From positions 1 through 64,000 of the forward strand of contig MUYB01000001.1 of assembly GCA_002015125.1 (NCBI GenBank): 64,000 nucleotides of DNA, in the 5' to 3' direction. Made by a program: the position numbers and the translations under genes. The notes under the pieces are model-generated. The model did no database searches, was not told the origin of the DNA, and was given only the letters and a program-made list of their open reading frames with translations. Positions 8,249-18,248 of this stretch are shown here, one piece after another. Origin of the DNA: [Haemophilus] felis (lineage in GTDB: Bacteria; Pseudomonadota; Gammaproteobacteria; Enterobacterales; Pasteurellaceae). Within the stretch, counting starts at the first letter, position 1; every line of letters starts with the position of its first letter.

Positions 8249-10528
8249 TTATGCCAAAGATAACTCAGGAAACAACATATCAATCACATTTTGGGTTAAA
8301 CGACGTGATTTTCCAGCATAAGGGAAAATGTGCATCATCATCATCGGATTAAAATTCGCTTCAATCACCCCCCAAGAGCTTAAACTTGCTTGCGCTGGCG
8401 CCTTCAAATCGGGAATAATCAAATCCACGCCACACACTGCCGCGCCCATAGCTTTTGTAATGCCTACCGCCAGTGCTTTATAACTTTCGTGCATTTCATC
8501 AGTCATATCAATGGAGTCACCGCCAGTGCTAATATTGGAATTGGCACGCAATTGAACCAGTTGCCCTTGCGCTGGTACAGAATCTACGCTTAATCCCTGC
8601 TCTTTCAATTGCAGTTGTTCAATATCGCCTAAGGCAATTTTCTTTAATGGCGTTCTGCTACCGTCGCCGCGTAAAGGATGATCATTTTTCAGGGCGACCA
8701 GTTCCGCTACACTATGTACACCGTCGCCAATCACATTCGCAGGTACGCGCAGCAACACCGCTAAGGTTTGCTCACCTAGCACAAAAAAGCGATATTCTGT
8801 TCCCACCAAATAATCTTCCACCATAATTTCTTTGTCTTCACGAAAAGCAATTTCCACCGCTTTGGCAAAATCCGCGCGATCTTGCACGCCTTGTTGGAAA
8901 ATGGTGATGCCCAATCCGTAATTGGTTGATTTTGGTTTAATCACCACCGCGCGTTTCTCAAACAATGGATAATTAGCTACCGCTTCTTCTAGCGAAGTAA
9001 ATTCCACACTTTGAGGCACGTTAAAACCTGCTTTTTGTAGCACCTTTTTGGTAACCACTTTATTTTCCATAATAAGCGGCGAAATATAGCTATCTTTGGC
9101 AGTCATATTGCCATTTTTCACATATTCCAAATGGTCTTTGAATTTCACCGCAAGAAATTGATCATTTTCATCGAGAATTTCTACATTCAAACCGCGCTGA
9201 ATTAAATCAAATAATAAGGCTTGGGTGGAAAGCTCCATGTTGTCAAAGGCGGACAGGGCATAAAAACGTTCACAAGCGCTTGCTTTATATTGTTGCGCCA
9301 GTTGCGCCCCGAATTGTTGGTAGCCGCCATGCGCCGATAATGCAACTAATAAACGTCCGCCAATGGTTAAACTTGGGTCATCAAATTGCGCTAATTTTTG
9401 TAGCACAATGTCTGTGATTTCTTGCGGCGCATCAATGTCATCAAGCATGCTTAACATTACCGTCAACACCTGCTCACCCTCTATACGAAACTCTGTTTGC
9501 GCCAATGGGTGTTCAAACGCCACTCGTGCTAATCGCTGCTTGCCTAGTTCAACATCCTCCTGATCCGCAATTTCATCCATCCAAATCATCAACAAGGCGA
9601 AATAATGAATGAATTTCGCATCGGATAAACTCATGCCATAAATTTCAAAAGGATTCAGATCAAACAATCGAAATTCAAGATAGCGAATACCGTTTTTCAG
9701 CAAATCGCGCGCCTTTTTGGCACCTCGCAAACGCACATTGGAATAAAATTCTTTTTCGGCAATCAATTTACCTGTCGCCACCCAATATTCTAAGGTTTCC
9801 ACATATTGCTGCACGCTATCAAAAGACACTTTAATTTCAGGATCATTCACATAACCATATTGGCTAGAACGTAAACTACGCACATATTGTCCTTGCGCTA
9901 AAGGCGTGCCATGTTGAAAATAATTCGCCTCTACGGTTGGCGTCGCCGCGAGTAAATACACCAAAATCCATTGATAGCGTAAAAAGTTTTTCGCCATTTT
10001 TAAGTACAAATCATTTTGGAAATCCACTGGATTTTCATACTGGGTTTGCAATTTGAACAGGCTATCTACCAACGCTGGCGCCAGTTGAAAATTATAGTGA
10101 ATGCCGCTCACCATTTGCTTATTCTTACCATAGACTTTCACTAAATATTCACGATATGCCACATCTTCAGGATCGTCTAACTGCGCCACTTTAATTTTAT
10201 CTTCTGGCGGTAAGCCTGCTGGCATACTAAAAGGGAAGACATATTCATCTTCAGGTAAAGAACGTTGCACTACTTCATGAATAGCGGACAACCAGCGAAA
10301 CGTATCTTCAATTTTATTATTGGGCGGTGTAATCAGTTCTAACTGACTTTCTGCAAAATCTGTTTGAATGTAAGGATGATAAGAGCGATTACCAAATACT
10401 TTCGGATGCGCAGTGGTCACCACTGAACCATCCGCATGTACTCGTTGGCTTTCTTTTTCTAAACCAAACGATCCTTGTTGAAACAATAAACCTAATTGAT
10501 TTTCTTTAATAATTTTTTGAATTTCCAT
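8249..10528 (-). CDS. gshF: Bifunctional glutamate-cysteine ligase/glutathione synthetase GshF
   Basis: GshF makes glutathione in two ATP-dependent steps within one polypeptide. The 759 residues split into an N-terminal gamma-glutamylcysteine ligase (to about residue 480, with GSFGLEKESQRVHADG, HPYIQTDFAESQLELITP and the LRFRLFDLNP-like YLEFRLFDLNPF) and a C-terminal ATP-grasp domain (KAVVIKPKSTNYGLGITIF, VEDYLVGTEYRFFV, GVDLIIPDL, EANFNPMMMMHIFPY). This fusion is characteristic of Pasteurellaceae and some Gram-positives, and the length is normal. It follows an EamA transporter on the same strand after a 104-bp gap. Cytoplasmic. Confidence 0.96.
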   Translation of the reverse strand: MEIQKIIKENQLGLLFQQGSFGLEKESQRVHADGSVVTTAHPKVFGNRSYHPYIQTDFAESQLELITPPNNKIEDTFRWLSAIHEVVQRSLPEDEYVFPFSMPAGLPPEDKIKVAQLDDPEDVAYREYLVKVYGKNKQMVSGIHYNFQLAPALVDSLFKLQTQYENPVDFQNDLYLKMAKNFLRYQWILVYLLAATPTVEANYFQHGTPLAQGQYVRSLRSSQYGYVNDPEIKVSFDSVQQYVETLEYWVATGKLIAEKEFYSNVRLRGAKKARDLLKNGIRYLEFRLFDLNPFEIYGMSLSDAKFIHYFALLMIWMDEIADQEDVELGKQRLARVAFEHPLAQTEFRIEGEQVLTVMLSMLDDIDAPQEITDIVLQKLAQFDDPSLTIGGRLLVALSAHGGYQQFGAQLAQQYKASACERFYALSAFDNMELSTQALLFDLIQRGLNVEILDENDQFLAVKFKDHLEYVKNGNMTAKDSYISPLIMENKVVTKKVLQKAGFNVPQSVEFTSLEEAVANYPLFEKRAVVIKPKSTNYGLGITIFQQGVQDRADFAKAVEIAFREDKEIMVEDYLVGTEYRFFVLGEQTLAVLLRVPANVIGDGVHSVAELVALKNDHPLRGDGSRTPLKKIALGDIEQLQLKEQGLSVDSVPAQGQLVQLRANSNISTGGDSIDMTDEMHESYKALAVGITKAMGAAVCGVDLIIPDLKAPAQASLSSWGVIEANFNPMMMMHIFPYAGKSRRLTQNVIDMLFPELSLA

Positions 10529-10632
10529 TTTTCTTCCTTCGCGGTAAAAAAGTGCCCTACATTATTAAAATTCGCAGCAAAAAGGCAAATAATAAAATCA
10601 GCTTTTTTATACCTTTTCGTTTGCCTGTTTCA

Positions 10633-11547
10633 TTATTTATTTGGTTTTAAACAAAAAATGGTTCCTATTAACACCAAAATAGCCCCAAGACTTTGAGTAA
10701 GGTTAACCATTTCACCTAAAGTTAAATAACCAATAAATGCCGTAGAAATAGGAATTAACAGTTGAATAACATTGAATGTAATAATGCCTTGCCGCTGCAC
10801 AATAAAAAACGCCATAAGCATGCCTGTCAACATACCATATACCCCCGCTAAAGCTAATCCCAGTAAATCAGTAAAAGCGACATCTCTTAACAACGCCAGT
10901 TTATGGTTATAAATAGTAAGAACAAGATAAAAACAACCAGACAAAAACGCCGTAAACGCACTAATCACAATCACATTAAGCTCTTTAGCAATACGTTTCA
11001 CCAAAAGGTTTTGCAGCGCTTGAATACAAATCGCCACACTTAGAAAAATCGCACCTAATAAAAAATTGTCTTCTTGTCTGTGCGGATGCGCGGAAAACAC
11101 AAAAATAAAGGATCCCAATAATAAAATAAGACAGCCTAAAACAAAGCCTTTTCCTTTTACTTTTTGTCTTTCATCGGGATAAACAAGCGCCGCTGCAATT
11201 AATGCTATTGGCATCGCCACGATACCGAAAATACTGCCAGATAAGGCTGAGGTATGTTGCATACCATTAATGAAAAAATACATATTTAATGTCATTAAAC
11301 TAGCTAGCGTCAGCAAAATGGTAAGTAAGCGAACATTGTTAAAAACAAGCTTCAATTCACCTCTAAAACGAATAAAGCAAATAAGCACAAATAAGCTACC
11401 GCCCGATAGAAAACGAACCGCATTGTTGTTTAAGGTGTCAAAATGCAAGCTCATATAGCGCATAATTGGAAAGCCTAATCCCATTAATAATACATAGCTT
11501 GTACAAAGAACAAAGGTATTTCTTTTAAGTAATAAAGAATTAAACAT
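10633..11547 (-). CDS. EamA/RhaT-family (DMT) transporter
   Basis: This 304-residue protein is a ten-helix membrane protein made of two repeated five-helix EamA units. Visible hydrophobic segments alternate with short basic loops, and the second unit contains the typical GYLTLGE motif near residue 275. Such proteins are drug/metabolite exporters of the inner membrane; the substrate cannot be read from sequence. It is downstream of dapA on the same strand, with a terminator-like hairpin between them, and upstream of gshF. A role in exporting an amino-acid-related compound would fit its neighbours but is only inference. Confidence 0.85.
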   Translation of the reverse strand: MFNSLLLKRNTFVLCTSYVLLMGLGFPIMRYMSLHFDTLNNNAVRFLSGGSLFVLICFIRFRGELKLVFNNVRLLTILLTLASLMTLNMYFFINGMQHTSALSGSIFGIVAMPIALIAAALVYPDERQKVKGKGFVLGCLILLLGSFIFVFSAHPHRQEDNFLLGAIFLSVAICIQALQNLLVKRIAKELNVIVISAFTAFLSGCFYLVLTIYNHKLALLRDVAFTDLLGLALAGVYGMLTGMLMAFFIVQRQGIITFNVIQLLIPISTAFIGYLTLGEMVNLTQSLGAILVLIGTIFCLKPNK

Positions 11548-11550
11548 ATT

Positions 11551-11592
11551 AATCCTAAAAAGAAAGGCTGCATTTTATGTTAATGCAGCCTT
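11551..11592 (-). terminator. Terminator after dapA
   Basis: A 10-bp stem (AAGGCTGCAT / ATGCAGCCTT, 9-base loop) is followed by TCTTTTT on the minus strand, 12 bp past the dapA stop. Confidence 0.8.
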
Positions 11593-11604
11593 AATATCAG
11601 TCGA

Positions 11605-12501
11605 TTAAGAAATCAAGCCAGCTTGTTTTAAGGCATCTTCCACAATAGGTTGAGCGCCTTCGCTTAAAATAGTGAGAGGTAAACGTAAAATTGGGTAAGG
11701 AATAAGACCTAAACGATAGGCAGCCCATTTCACTGGAATTGGATTAGATTCCACAAATAAATTTTTGTGTAACCCAGCAAGTCGTTGATTGATTTGCTCC
11801 GCTTCCTCAAATTTACCAGCCAAGGCTAAATCGCACATTTTCGCCATATCCGCAGCGGCGACGTTATTCGTCACGGAAATAACACCTTGACCGCCTAATT
11901 TCATAGATTCTAATCCCGTTGGATCATCACCGCTTAGGAAAATGAAGTCTTCACCTGCAAGCTGTTTAATTTTTTGCACACGGCTTAAATCGCCTGTGGC
12001 TTCTTTAATGCCCACGATGTTATCAATTTTGGACAAGCGTCCCACGGTTTCAGGCAACATATCGCTACCAGTACGTCCTGGCACATTATATAAAATTTGA
12101 GGTAAATCAGTACATTCCGCAATGGCTTTAAAATGTTGATACATCCCCTCTTGCGTTGGTTTATTGTAGTAAGGCACCACAGATAAACAGCCAGCCACAC
12201 CGCTATCATTTAATAATTTGGTCATCACGATAGCTTCACTCGTTGCATTTGCACCAGCTCCGGCGATAACAGGAATTCGGCCATCTGCAAATTCAACTGT
12301 TTTTAAGATAGTCTTCACATTTTCATCAATACTCAATGTTGCAGATTCGCCCGTTGTGCCTACAGAAACAATCGCATCAGTTCCTGCTGCAATATGATAT
12401 TCCACCAATTTTTTTAAGGTAACAAAGTCCACCTCTCCATGATCGTCCATAGGGGTAACTAAAGCGACAATACTACCTGAAAATAAATAAGAATTAGACA
12501 T
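11605..12501 (-). CDS. dapA: 4-hydroxy-tetrahydrodipicolinate synthase
   Basis: DapA condenses pyruvate with aspartate semialdehyde in the lysine/diaminopimelate pathway. The 298 residues form a TIM barrel with the substrate loop [10 protein letters not shown], the proton-relay tyrosine in [10 protein letters not shown] (about Tyr138) and the Schiff-base lysine in GIKEATGDL (about Lys166). I chose the ATG at 12501 because a strong AGGAGG lies just upstream and the N-terminus then matches the family; the open frame extends 30 codons further. It is divergent from bcp across 142 bp. I saw no lysine riboswitch in that spacer. Confidence 0.97.
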   Translation of the reverse strand: MSNSYLFSGSIVALVTPMDDHGEVDFVTLKKLVEYHIAAGTDAIVSVGTTGESATLSIDENVKTILKTVEFADGRIPVIAGAGANATSEAIVMTKLLNDSGVAGCLSVVPYYNKPTQEGMYQHFKAIAECTDLPQILYNVPGRTGSDMLPETVGRLSKIDNIVGIKEATGDLSRVQKIKQLAGEDFIFLSGDDPTGLESMKLGGQGVISVTNNVAAADMAKMCDLALAGKFEEAEQINQRLAGLHKNLFVESNPIPVKWAAYRLGLIPYPILRLPLTILSEGAQPIVEDALKQAGLIS

Positions 12502-12643
12502 AATGCCTCCTGATATAAGTAAATGATTATTGTGAGATTTGTGTTTGCTTGTAAAGGGATTAAAGATCGCTAAAATAGCGCTGATTTGCAAGCAGTTTTT
12601 TGCATTTTATCTTGTTCATAAACATAAATATCAAGGAGTAACT

Positions 12644-13111
12644 ATGCAAACCTTAAAAATTGGTGAATTAGCGCCGACCTTTACCCTTTTAAATCCAAAA
12701 AAAGAATCAATTTCTCTATCACAATTCAAAGGAAAAAAGGTATTGGTTTATTTTTATCCTAAAGCGCTCACACCGGGTTGTACCACGCAAGCTTGCAACT
12801 TACGAGATTACAAAACAGAACTAGATAATCTCAATGTAGTTATTTTGGGAATTAGTCCTGATTCCCCTGAGAAATTGGCAAAATTTCAGGAAAAGAAAGC
12901 GCTCAACTTCACCTTATTATCAGATGAAAATCACGAAATAGCAGAACAGTTTGGCGTGTGGGGCGAGAAAAAATTCTTAGGCAAAACCTATGATGGAATT
13001 CATCGTACTAGTTTTTTAATTGATGAAAATGGATACATCGAACAAGTATTTAGCCAATTTAAAACATCAAATCACCATCAAATTTTATTAGATTATCTAA
13101 CTCAAAAATAA
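12644..13111 (+). CDS. bcp: Thioredoxin-dependent thiol peroxidase (bacterioferritin comigratory protein)
   Basis: Bcp/PrxQ reduces hydrogen peroxide and organic peroxides using thioredoxin. The 155-residue protein has the thioredoxin fold. The peroxidatic Cys46 and resolving Cys51 sit in TPGCTTQACNLRDY, the CxxxxC arrangement of the classical Bcp type. AAGGAG precedes the ATG at 12644, whereas the upstream in-frame extension lacks a family match. Its divergence from dapA is also seen in other gammaproteobacteria. A short hairpin follows the stop, then a tRNA gene on the other strand. Confidence 0.95.
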   Translation: MQTLKIGELAPTFTLLNPKKESISLSQFKGKKVLVYFYPKALTPGCTTQACNLRDYKTELDNLNVVILGISPDSPEKLAKFQEKKALNFTLLSDENHEIAEQFGVWGEKKFLGKTYDGIHRTSFLIDENGYIEQVFSQFKTSNHHQILLDYLTQK

Positions 13112-13124
13112 CAACAAAAAAGAA

Positions 13125-13149
13125 AAGGCGGTAAAAAACCGCCTTCTTA
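13125..13149. terminator. Terminator between bcp and tRNA-Leu
   Basis: An 8-bp stem AAGGCGGT / ACCGCCTT with a 5-base A loop; the T tract after it is weak (CTTATT) but A-runs on the left side give it a tail on the minus strand as well. Confidence 0.6.
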
Positions 13150-13154
13150 TTCGT

Positions 13155-13240
13155 TGGTGCTCTGGGCGAGACTTGAACTCGCACGTCCGATGGACACTAC
13201 CCCCTCAAGATAGCGTGTCTACCAATTCCACCACCAGAGC
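13155..13240 (-). tRNA. tRNA-Leu (anticodon GAG)
   Basis: Read on the minus strand, an 86-nt type II (long variable arm) tRNA begins GCTCTGGTGGTGGAATTGGT and ends with an encoded CCA. The acceptor stem GCTCTGG pairs with CCAGAGC. The anticodon stem CTATC/GGTAG (one G-T pair) closes the loop TTGAGGG, giving anticodon GAG. The T arm contains GTTCAAGTC. The gene lies directly after secG, the same linkage as secG-leuU in enterics. Confidence 0.96.
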
Positions 13241-13258
13241 TGATATAAATTCTTTATA

Positions 13259-13603
13259 TTATTGAGGAATATCGCTATTTTTAGATTCAACTGTAGGAAC
13301 AACAGATTGTTGTTTTTGAATCTGTTCTGCCGTTGATGATAAATCTTCAAACTGGCTTTTAGTTACATTATCACGATGAGAATTAATGTTACCAATCACT
13401 AAACTGATAGCAAAAAATACAAACGCTAAAACTGCTGTAGTACGAGATAAGAAATTACCTGCACCAGCTGCCCCAAATACAGTACCTGATGCTCCCGCAC
13501 CAAAAGAAGCTCCTGCATCCGCGCCTTTACCTTGTTGGAGCAATATAAACCCAACCAAAGCAATGGAAACAAGTAAATAAACAATTAATAAAGCTTGATA
13601 CAT
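13259..13603 (-). CDS. secG: Preprotein translocase subunit SecG
   Basis: SecG is the small stimulatory subunit of the SecYEG channel. The 114-residue protein has two membrane helices: residues 2-22 (YQALLIVYLLVSIALVGFIL) and about 53-72. They are joined by the hallmark glycine-rich loop LLQQGKGADAGASFGAGASG. The start at 13603 has AGAAG at the right distance and gives the normal N-terminus; the open frame begins ten codons earlier. The tail is polar and slightly longer than in E. coli. tRNA-Leu follows 18 bp downstream. Confidence 0.96.
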   Translation of the reverse strand: MYQALLIVYLLVSIALVGFILLQQGKGADAGASFGAGASGTVFGAAGAGNFLSRTTAVLAFVFFAISLVIGNINSHRDNVTKSQFEDLSSTAEQIQKQQSVVPTVESKNSDIPQ

Positions 13604-13744
13604 TATATTCTTCTCGACTTTGTAAAATAGCAAAAAAATTAACGTGCGGATATTATAGAACTTCCTTTAGCAATGCAAGCGATTTTCCTCTGTTTTTGTA
13701 ACTTTGCTAATATTTCAACCAATCTTTAAACAAAAAATATCACT

Positions 13745-15658
13745 TTATTTTTTATAGATTGATTCCGTTGTTTGCGTGAGGTTACTTAGCGCCCTTAATG
13801 CCACTAAATTCACATTCATCATTAACTGAGGTAATGCATTTGTTAATTTCCACATAAATTGCTGATAGCTCATTTCTTTTTGGCTAATGCTGGTTAATTG
13901 AGATTCCCAATGAGCAGTCATATCTGGCTGAGTAGCTAAATCAGGTAAGGCATTAATGAGAATTCGTCCTGGCTCTGTACTATGAATATAACGACCTTTT
14001 TTATGTAAGAATCCTCGCTTGAATAATAATTCAATAATACCAGCTCGAGTTGCTTCCGTTCCTAATCCATCTGTTTCACGCAAAATTTTTTTTATCTCTT
14101 TATCTTGCACAAAACGTGCAATTCCCGTCATAGCAGATAACAAAGTCGCATCCGTAAAAGGTTTTGGTGGTTGCGTTTTTTTACTGATAATTTCCCCTTG
14201 TACACAAAACAATAATTGTCCTTTTTTCACTATAGGTAACAAAGGTTCTTGCTGTTCATCGCTATCTTCTTTCCCTAACAATTGTTTCCAACCTGCTACT
14301 TGTAAATTACGCGCTTGAGCAATAAAGGTTTCATTAGAAATCTGTAGAGTAATTTTGCTTTTACGATAGGAAGCATCAGGACAAAATTGCATCAAATATT
14401 GACGTGCAATTAAATAGTATATGTTCCATTCTTTTTGAGTTAGATTGGTAGTTTTATTTTTTACCGTTGGAATAATGCCATGGTGCGCCTCTATTTTTTT
14501 ATCGTTCCAACAACGATTTTTGTAAGTCAAATTCACAATATCAGGTAATGGCGAATATTCTGCGATATGAGCGGAAATTGCCTTAATCACCTTCTCTCGG
14601 TCAGTAAAATGATCTTCAGGTAAATAACGGCAATCTGAACGAGGATAAGTAATTAAACGATGCGTTTCATATAATCGCTGACAAATATCTAATACTTCTT
14701 GTGCAGAGAATCCATAACGTTTTGCAGCATCAATTTGTAACGCAGATAAAGAATAAGGTAATGACGCACTTTCTGTTTCTCGTTTATCCACAGAATCAAT
14801 CACTAGCGCGGGTTGTTGATGAATTTTGCTAACGATATCAGTAACTATATGTTGAGAAAGCATCCGCCCTTCATCATCTTGTTCATCTTCATAATCTTTA
14901 CTTGGTTGCCACAAGGCTTTAAATGCTGGCAATTCCGCTTGTTCCCTCTCAATTTTCTGAGGAGATTCTGATTGGATATGCGCTAATACTTCAAAAAAAT
15001 CTTTTGGTTGAAAATTCTCTATTTCCAAATCCCGACGAACAATTAAACCTAAGACAGGGGTTTGCACTCGTCCAACAGATAATACGCCTTTATACCCTGC
15101 TTGACGGCCTCTCAAGGTGTAAGCACGAGTCATATTGATACCATATAACCAATCTGCTCTAGCTCTTGCTAGCGCCGATGTTGCTAGTGGAATGAAATTT
15201 TGATTTGATTGTAATTTTTGAATTGCCTTTTCAACGGCGCTAGGATTGAGATCGCTGATCAAACAACGCTGGATCTGCCCCAATTTTTCAGGACTCAATT
15301 GAGCGTAATGAAAAACCTCATCAACCAATAATTGGCCTTCACGATCAGGGTCTCCAGCGTTAACAAGAATATCCGCTTGATGAATTAGTTTTTCCACAAT
15401 TTTTAATTGCTTATGTACATCTTTTCGCGGAATAAGTTGCCATTTTTGCGGAATAATCGGCAAGTGCTCTAATCGCCATTGCTTAAAACGAGGATCATAA
15501 AGATCAGGTTGCGCTTGTTCTAACAAATGTCCAACACACCAAGTTACGCAATCTTCATTGCCACATTTGATAAAACCATCACCTCGCTGATGCGGCTTTG
15601 GTAACACATCAGCAATAGCTCTAGCTAAACTCGGCTTCTCCGCAATAAACAATCTCAT
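13745..15658 (-). CDS. topB: DNA topoisomerase III
   Basis: TopB is a type IA topoisomerase that decatenates DNA and resolves recombination intermediates. The 637-residue protein starts with the Toprim domain ([20 protein letters not shown], with acidic DPDRE as [15 protein letters not shown] around residue 105). It contains the active-site tyrosine in [13 protein letters not shown] and the conserved [12 protein letters not shown] segment. Its length is close to the E. coli enzyme. recR is 9 bp upstream on the same strand, so the two genes are probably co-transcribed. Confidence 0.96.
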   Translation of the reverse strand: MRLFIAEKPSLARAIADVLPKPHQRGDGFIKCGNEDCVTWCVGHLLEQAQPDLYDPRFKQWRLEHLPIIPQKWQLIPRKDVHKQLKIVEKLIHQADILVNAGDPDREGQLLVDEVFHYAQLSPEKLGQIQRCLISDLNPSAVEKAIQKLQSNQNFIPLATSALARARADWLYGINMTRAYTLRGRQAGYKGVLSVGRVQTPVLGLIVRRDLEIENFQPKDFFEVLAHIQSESPQKIEREQAELPAFKALWQPSKDYEDEQDDEGRMLSQHIVTDIVSKIHQQPALVIDSVDKRETESASLPYSLSALQIDAAKRYGFSAQEVLDICQRLYETHRLITYPRSDCRYLPEDHFTDREKVIKAISAHIAEYSPLPDIVNLTYKNRCWNDKKIEAHHGIIPTVKNKTTNLTQKEWNIYYLIARQYLMQFCPDASYRKSKITLQISNETFIAQARNLQVAGWKQLLGKEDSDEQQEPLLPIVKKGQLLFCVQGEIISKKTQPPKPFTDATLLSAMTGIARFVQDKEIKKILRETDGLGTEATRAGIIELLFKRGFLHKKGRYIHSTEPGRILINALPDLATQPDMTAHWESQLTSISQKEMSYQQFMWKLTNALPQLMMNVNLVALRALSNLTQTTESIYKK

Positions 15659-15667
15659 TTAATTAGA

Positions 15668-16270
15668 TTAACCTAATTGGCGACGACCTAAGAAAGAATG
15701 CGTCAATGTAGTTCCGTCCACCATTTCTAACTCGCCACCCACAGGAATACCATGTGCAATACGAGTAACCTTAATATTCTGCTGTAGGCAAAGTTCTGCA
15801 ATGTAATTTGCCGTTGCATCTCCCTCTGGGGTTGGATTTGTCGCAAGGATCACTTCGTGGAAACTTTCCTCTTGCAAACGTTTCTGCAATAAATGCAAGC
15901 CAATTTCTCTTGGACCAATACCATCAAGCGGCGATAGATGTCCCATTAGCACAAAATATCGTCCAGAAAATTGTCCCGTTTGTTCAATGGCTTGAATATC
16001 AGAAGGTTGCTCTACAACACAAAGTAAACCTGAGTTTTGACGGCGAGGATTTTTGCAAATAGAACAAATATCTTCTTCGGTGAATGTCCTGCAATGACTA
16101 CAATGTCCGATTTTAGACATAGCCTCCGTTAATATATTGGCTAATTCCATACCGCCAGCTCGATTTCGTTGCAATAAATGATACGCCATTCGTTGCGCGG
16201 ATTTAGGACCGACGCTAGGTAAACAACGTAAACTGTCAATGAGATGTTCAAGTAAAGGGCTAGTTTGCAT
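15668..16270 (-). CDS. recR: Recombination mediator protein RecR
   Basis: RecR forms a ring that with RecO and RecF promotes RecA loading at gaps. The 200 residues contain an N-terminal helix-hairpin-helix ([20 protein letters not shown]), a four-cysteine zinc finger ([16 protein letters not shown]), and a Toprim domain with [12 protein letters not shown] and the Walker-B-like segment. The length equals the usual 200 or so. Many species place ybaB before recR; here no ybaB is present upstream. topB follows within 9 bp, making a likely recR-topB operon. Confidence 0.97.
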   Translation of the reverse strand: MQTSPLLEHLIDSLRCLPSVGPKSAQRMAYHLLQRNRAGGMELANILTEAMSKIGHCSHCRTFTEEDICSICKNPRRQNSGLLCVVEQPSDIQAIEQTGQFSGRYFVLMGHLSPLDGIGPREIGLHLLQKRLQEESFHEVILATNPTPEGDATANYIAELCLQQNIKVTRIAHGIPVGGELEMVDGTTLTHSFLGRRQLG

Positions 16271-16371
16271 TGCAGACTCTATAATTTCTGTTAATCAAAA
16301 TAAAATCTGCACTTCAAACAAATTAGATAAATTCTAAGGCTCAAAGTGCAGATAAGTTAACAATTGGAATA

Positions 16372-17160
16372 TTAATGAATAGGGAATTGAAGTTCTTTCT
16401 TCTGCGGTTTCTCTACATCAGAAAAATGATTATTTTTGTTATCTTCAATCAGTTTTTCGGTTTTAGCGACTAACTCGTTTAATCCCATCGCTTGATAGGC
16501 TTCTTTTAAGAAGGATAAAGCTTGATAAGTTGATTTAGCCTCTGGGTGAACTTGCATCATACCCACCACGCGATTTGCCACCGCAACATGTGCATTACGT
16601 TTCGCATAGAATTTTACAATAGCCAACTCATGGCGCGCTAAGGCTTCTCGAATATAATCCATTCTTGCTTTCGCATCTTCAACATAAGTACTGTTAGGGA
16701 AATGTTGGATTAAGGTTTGGAAATTTGCGTAAGCAGATTTCAATGAAGTATTTTCACGAGTCGCACGGTCGATTTTAAATAAATCTTGAATGAAGTTCTC
16801 CGCTAAAGAATAGTTAGTTAATCCCGCTAAATACACAACATAATCTAAATACGGACTTCTAGGAAACTCTTGTAAAAAACGATCTGCGAAAGTGAGAGTG
16901 GCAGTATAATCTTCCATTTTGTAATTAGCGTAAATTAAACTTAATAAAGATTGTTCCGCATTCGCGCTCGTTGGGAAGCGATTTCTTACTGCCTCTAAAT
17001 AACGTGCCGCTTGAGCGTAATTTCCGCTTTCTAAATGAGTTTTTCCAGTTTGCAATAATTGCTGTTCTGGCGCTTGTTCTACCTGTTCTTTTGAGCCAGA
17101 ACAGGCGGTAATGGCAACTGCAGTTAACGCAATAAGAGCGAAGGATTTTAATTGACGCAT
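16372..17160 (-). CDS. bamD: Outer membrane protein assembly factor BamD
   Basis: BamD is the essential lipoprotein of the BAM complex, which folds beta-barrels into the outer membrane. From the ATG at 17160 the protein has 262 residues with a lipoprotein signal (ALTAVAITACSG, Cys about 19). Five TPR-like repeats follow, including YAQAARYLEAVRNRFPTS and DYTATLTFADRFLQEFPRSP. I rejected the 29-codon upstream extension because it would bury the signal peptide. It is divergent from rluD with 104 bp between, the conserved bamD/rluD arrangement. bamE lies 4 kb away. Confidence 0.96.
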   Translation of the reverse strand: MRQLKSFALIALTAVAITACSGSKEQVEQAPEQQLLQTGKTHLESGNYAQAARYLEAVRNRFPTSANAEQSLLSLIYANYKMEDYTATLTFADRFLQEFPRSPYLDYVVYLAGLTNYSLAENFIQDLFKIDRATRENTSLKSAYANFQTLIQHFPNSTYVEDAKARMDYIREALARHELAIVKFYAKRNAHVAVANRVVGMMQVHPEAKSTYQALSFLKEAYQAMGLNELVAKTEKLIEDNKNNHFSDVEKPQKKELQFPIH

Positions 17161-17264
17161 TGGATTATCCTTATTTTTACGAGCTTTGATAAATGGTTTA
17201 CAATAGTGGGCTATTGTATAGAACATTATTAAATAATCAAACCTCATTAACGGATTTTTTCTTT

Positions 17265-18239
17265 ATGGCACATATTACCCTATCGGCAGAAGTTGAGCTC
17301 TCTCAAATGGGACAACGTTTAGATCAAACTCTCGCTGAATTATTTTCTGATTACTCGCGCTCTCGTCTAAAAACTTGGATTGAATCTGACTTAGTTTTGC
17401 TTAACGGTGAAATTGCTAACATTCCTCGTGCGAAGGTTTATGGTGGCGAACATATTGAGATCAATGTGGAAATTGAAGATGACACGCGTTTTGAACCAGA
17501 AAATTTACCTTTGAATATCGTTTATGAAGATGAACATATTTTAGTGATCAATAAACCGAAAAACTTTGTCGTTCACCCTGGAGCAGGTAACACCAGCGGA
17601 ACGGTATTAAATGCTCTACTCTACCATTATCCTCAAATCGCCGAAGTGCCGAGAGCTGGCATCGTGCATCGTCTAGATAAAGATACAACTGGGCTTATGG
17701 TTATCGCTAAAACTATTCCTGCACAAACAAAGTTAGTTCGAGATTTACAAAAACGAAAAATTACTCGTGAATATGAAGCTGTCGCTAGTGGGGTTATGAC
17801 TAAAGGTGGAATGGTGGATCAACCTATGGCTCGGCACCCCACCAAAAGAACACAAATGGCAGTTCACCCGATGGGAAAACCCGCGGTAACACATTATCGT
17901 ATTATGGAAAATTTCCGAGACTATACGCGCCTACGTTTACGTTTGGAAACGGGACGCACTCACCAAATTCGCGTGCATATGGCCCACATTGCTCACCCAT
18001 TATTAGGGGATCAAACCTATGGAGGTCGCCCTCGACCGCCGAAAAACGCCACAGAAGAATTTATGACTGTGATGCGTGAATTCAAGCGTCAAGCATTACA
18101 CGCCATTATGCTACGCTTGGAACATCCAATCACTGGAGAACTTATGGAGTGGTATGCGCCATTGCCCGAAGATTTCAATACGCTTATTAATGCGCTAAAA
18201 GCGGATTATCAACTACATAAAGACGAACTCGACTACTAA
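17265..18239 (+). CDS. rluD: 23S rRNA pseudouridine(1911/1915/1917) synthase RluD
   Basis: RluD makes three pseudouridines in helix 69 of 23S rRNA. The 324-residue protein has an N-terminal S4 RNA-binding domain (GQRLDQTLAELFSDYSRSRLK) and the catalytic domain with the active-site aspartate in IVHRLDKDTTGLMV (about Asp140). The RTHQIRVHMA motif sits near residue 237. I chose the ATG at 17265 because the N-terminus then fits the family. pgeF follows after 9 bp, the usual rluD-pgeF pair. Confidence 0.97.
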   Translation: MAHITLSAEVELSQMGQRLDQTLAELFSDYSRSRLKTWIESDLVLLNGEIANIPRAKVYGGEHIEINVEIEDDTRFEPENLPLNIVYEDEHILVINKPKNFVVHPGAGNTSGTVLNALLYHYPQIAEVPRAGIVHRLDKDTTGLMVIAKTIPAQTKLVRDLQKRKITREYEAVASGVMTKGGMVDQPMARHPTKRTQMAVHPMGKPAVTHYRIMENFRDYTRLRLRLETGRTHQIRVHMAHIAHPLLGDQTYGGRPRPPKNATEEFMTVMREFKRQALHAIMLRLEHPITGELMEWYAPLPEDFNTLINALKADYQLHKDELDY

Positions 18240-18248
18240 GGTGTTTTA

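Noticed and set aside
12502..12643. Lysine riboswitch before dapA
   Set aside because: The 142-bp spacer is shared with bcp and is too short for a lysine riboswitch plus both promoters; I saw none of its conserved pairing.
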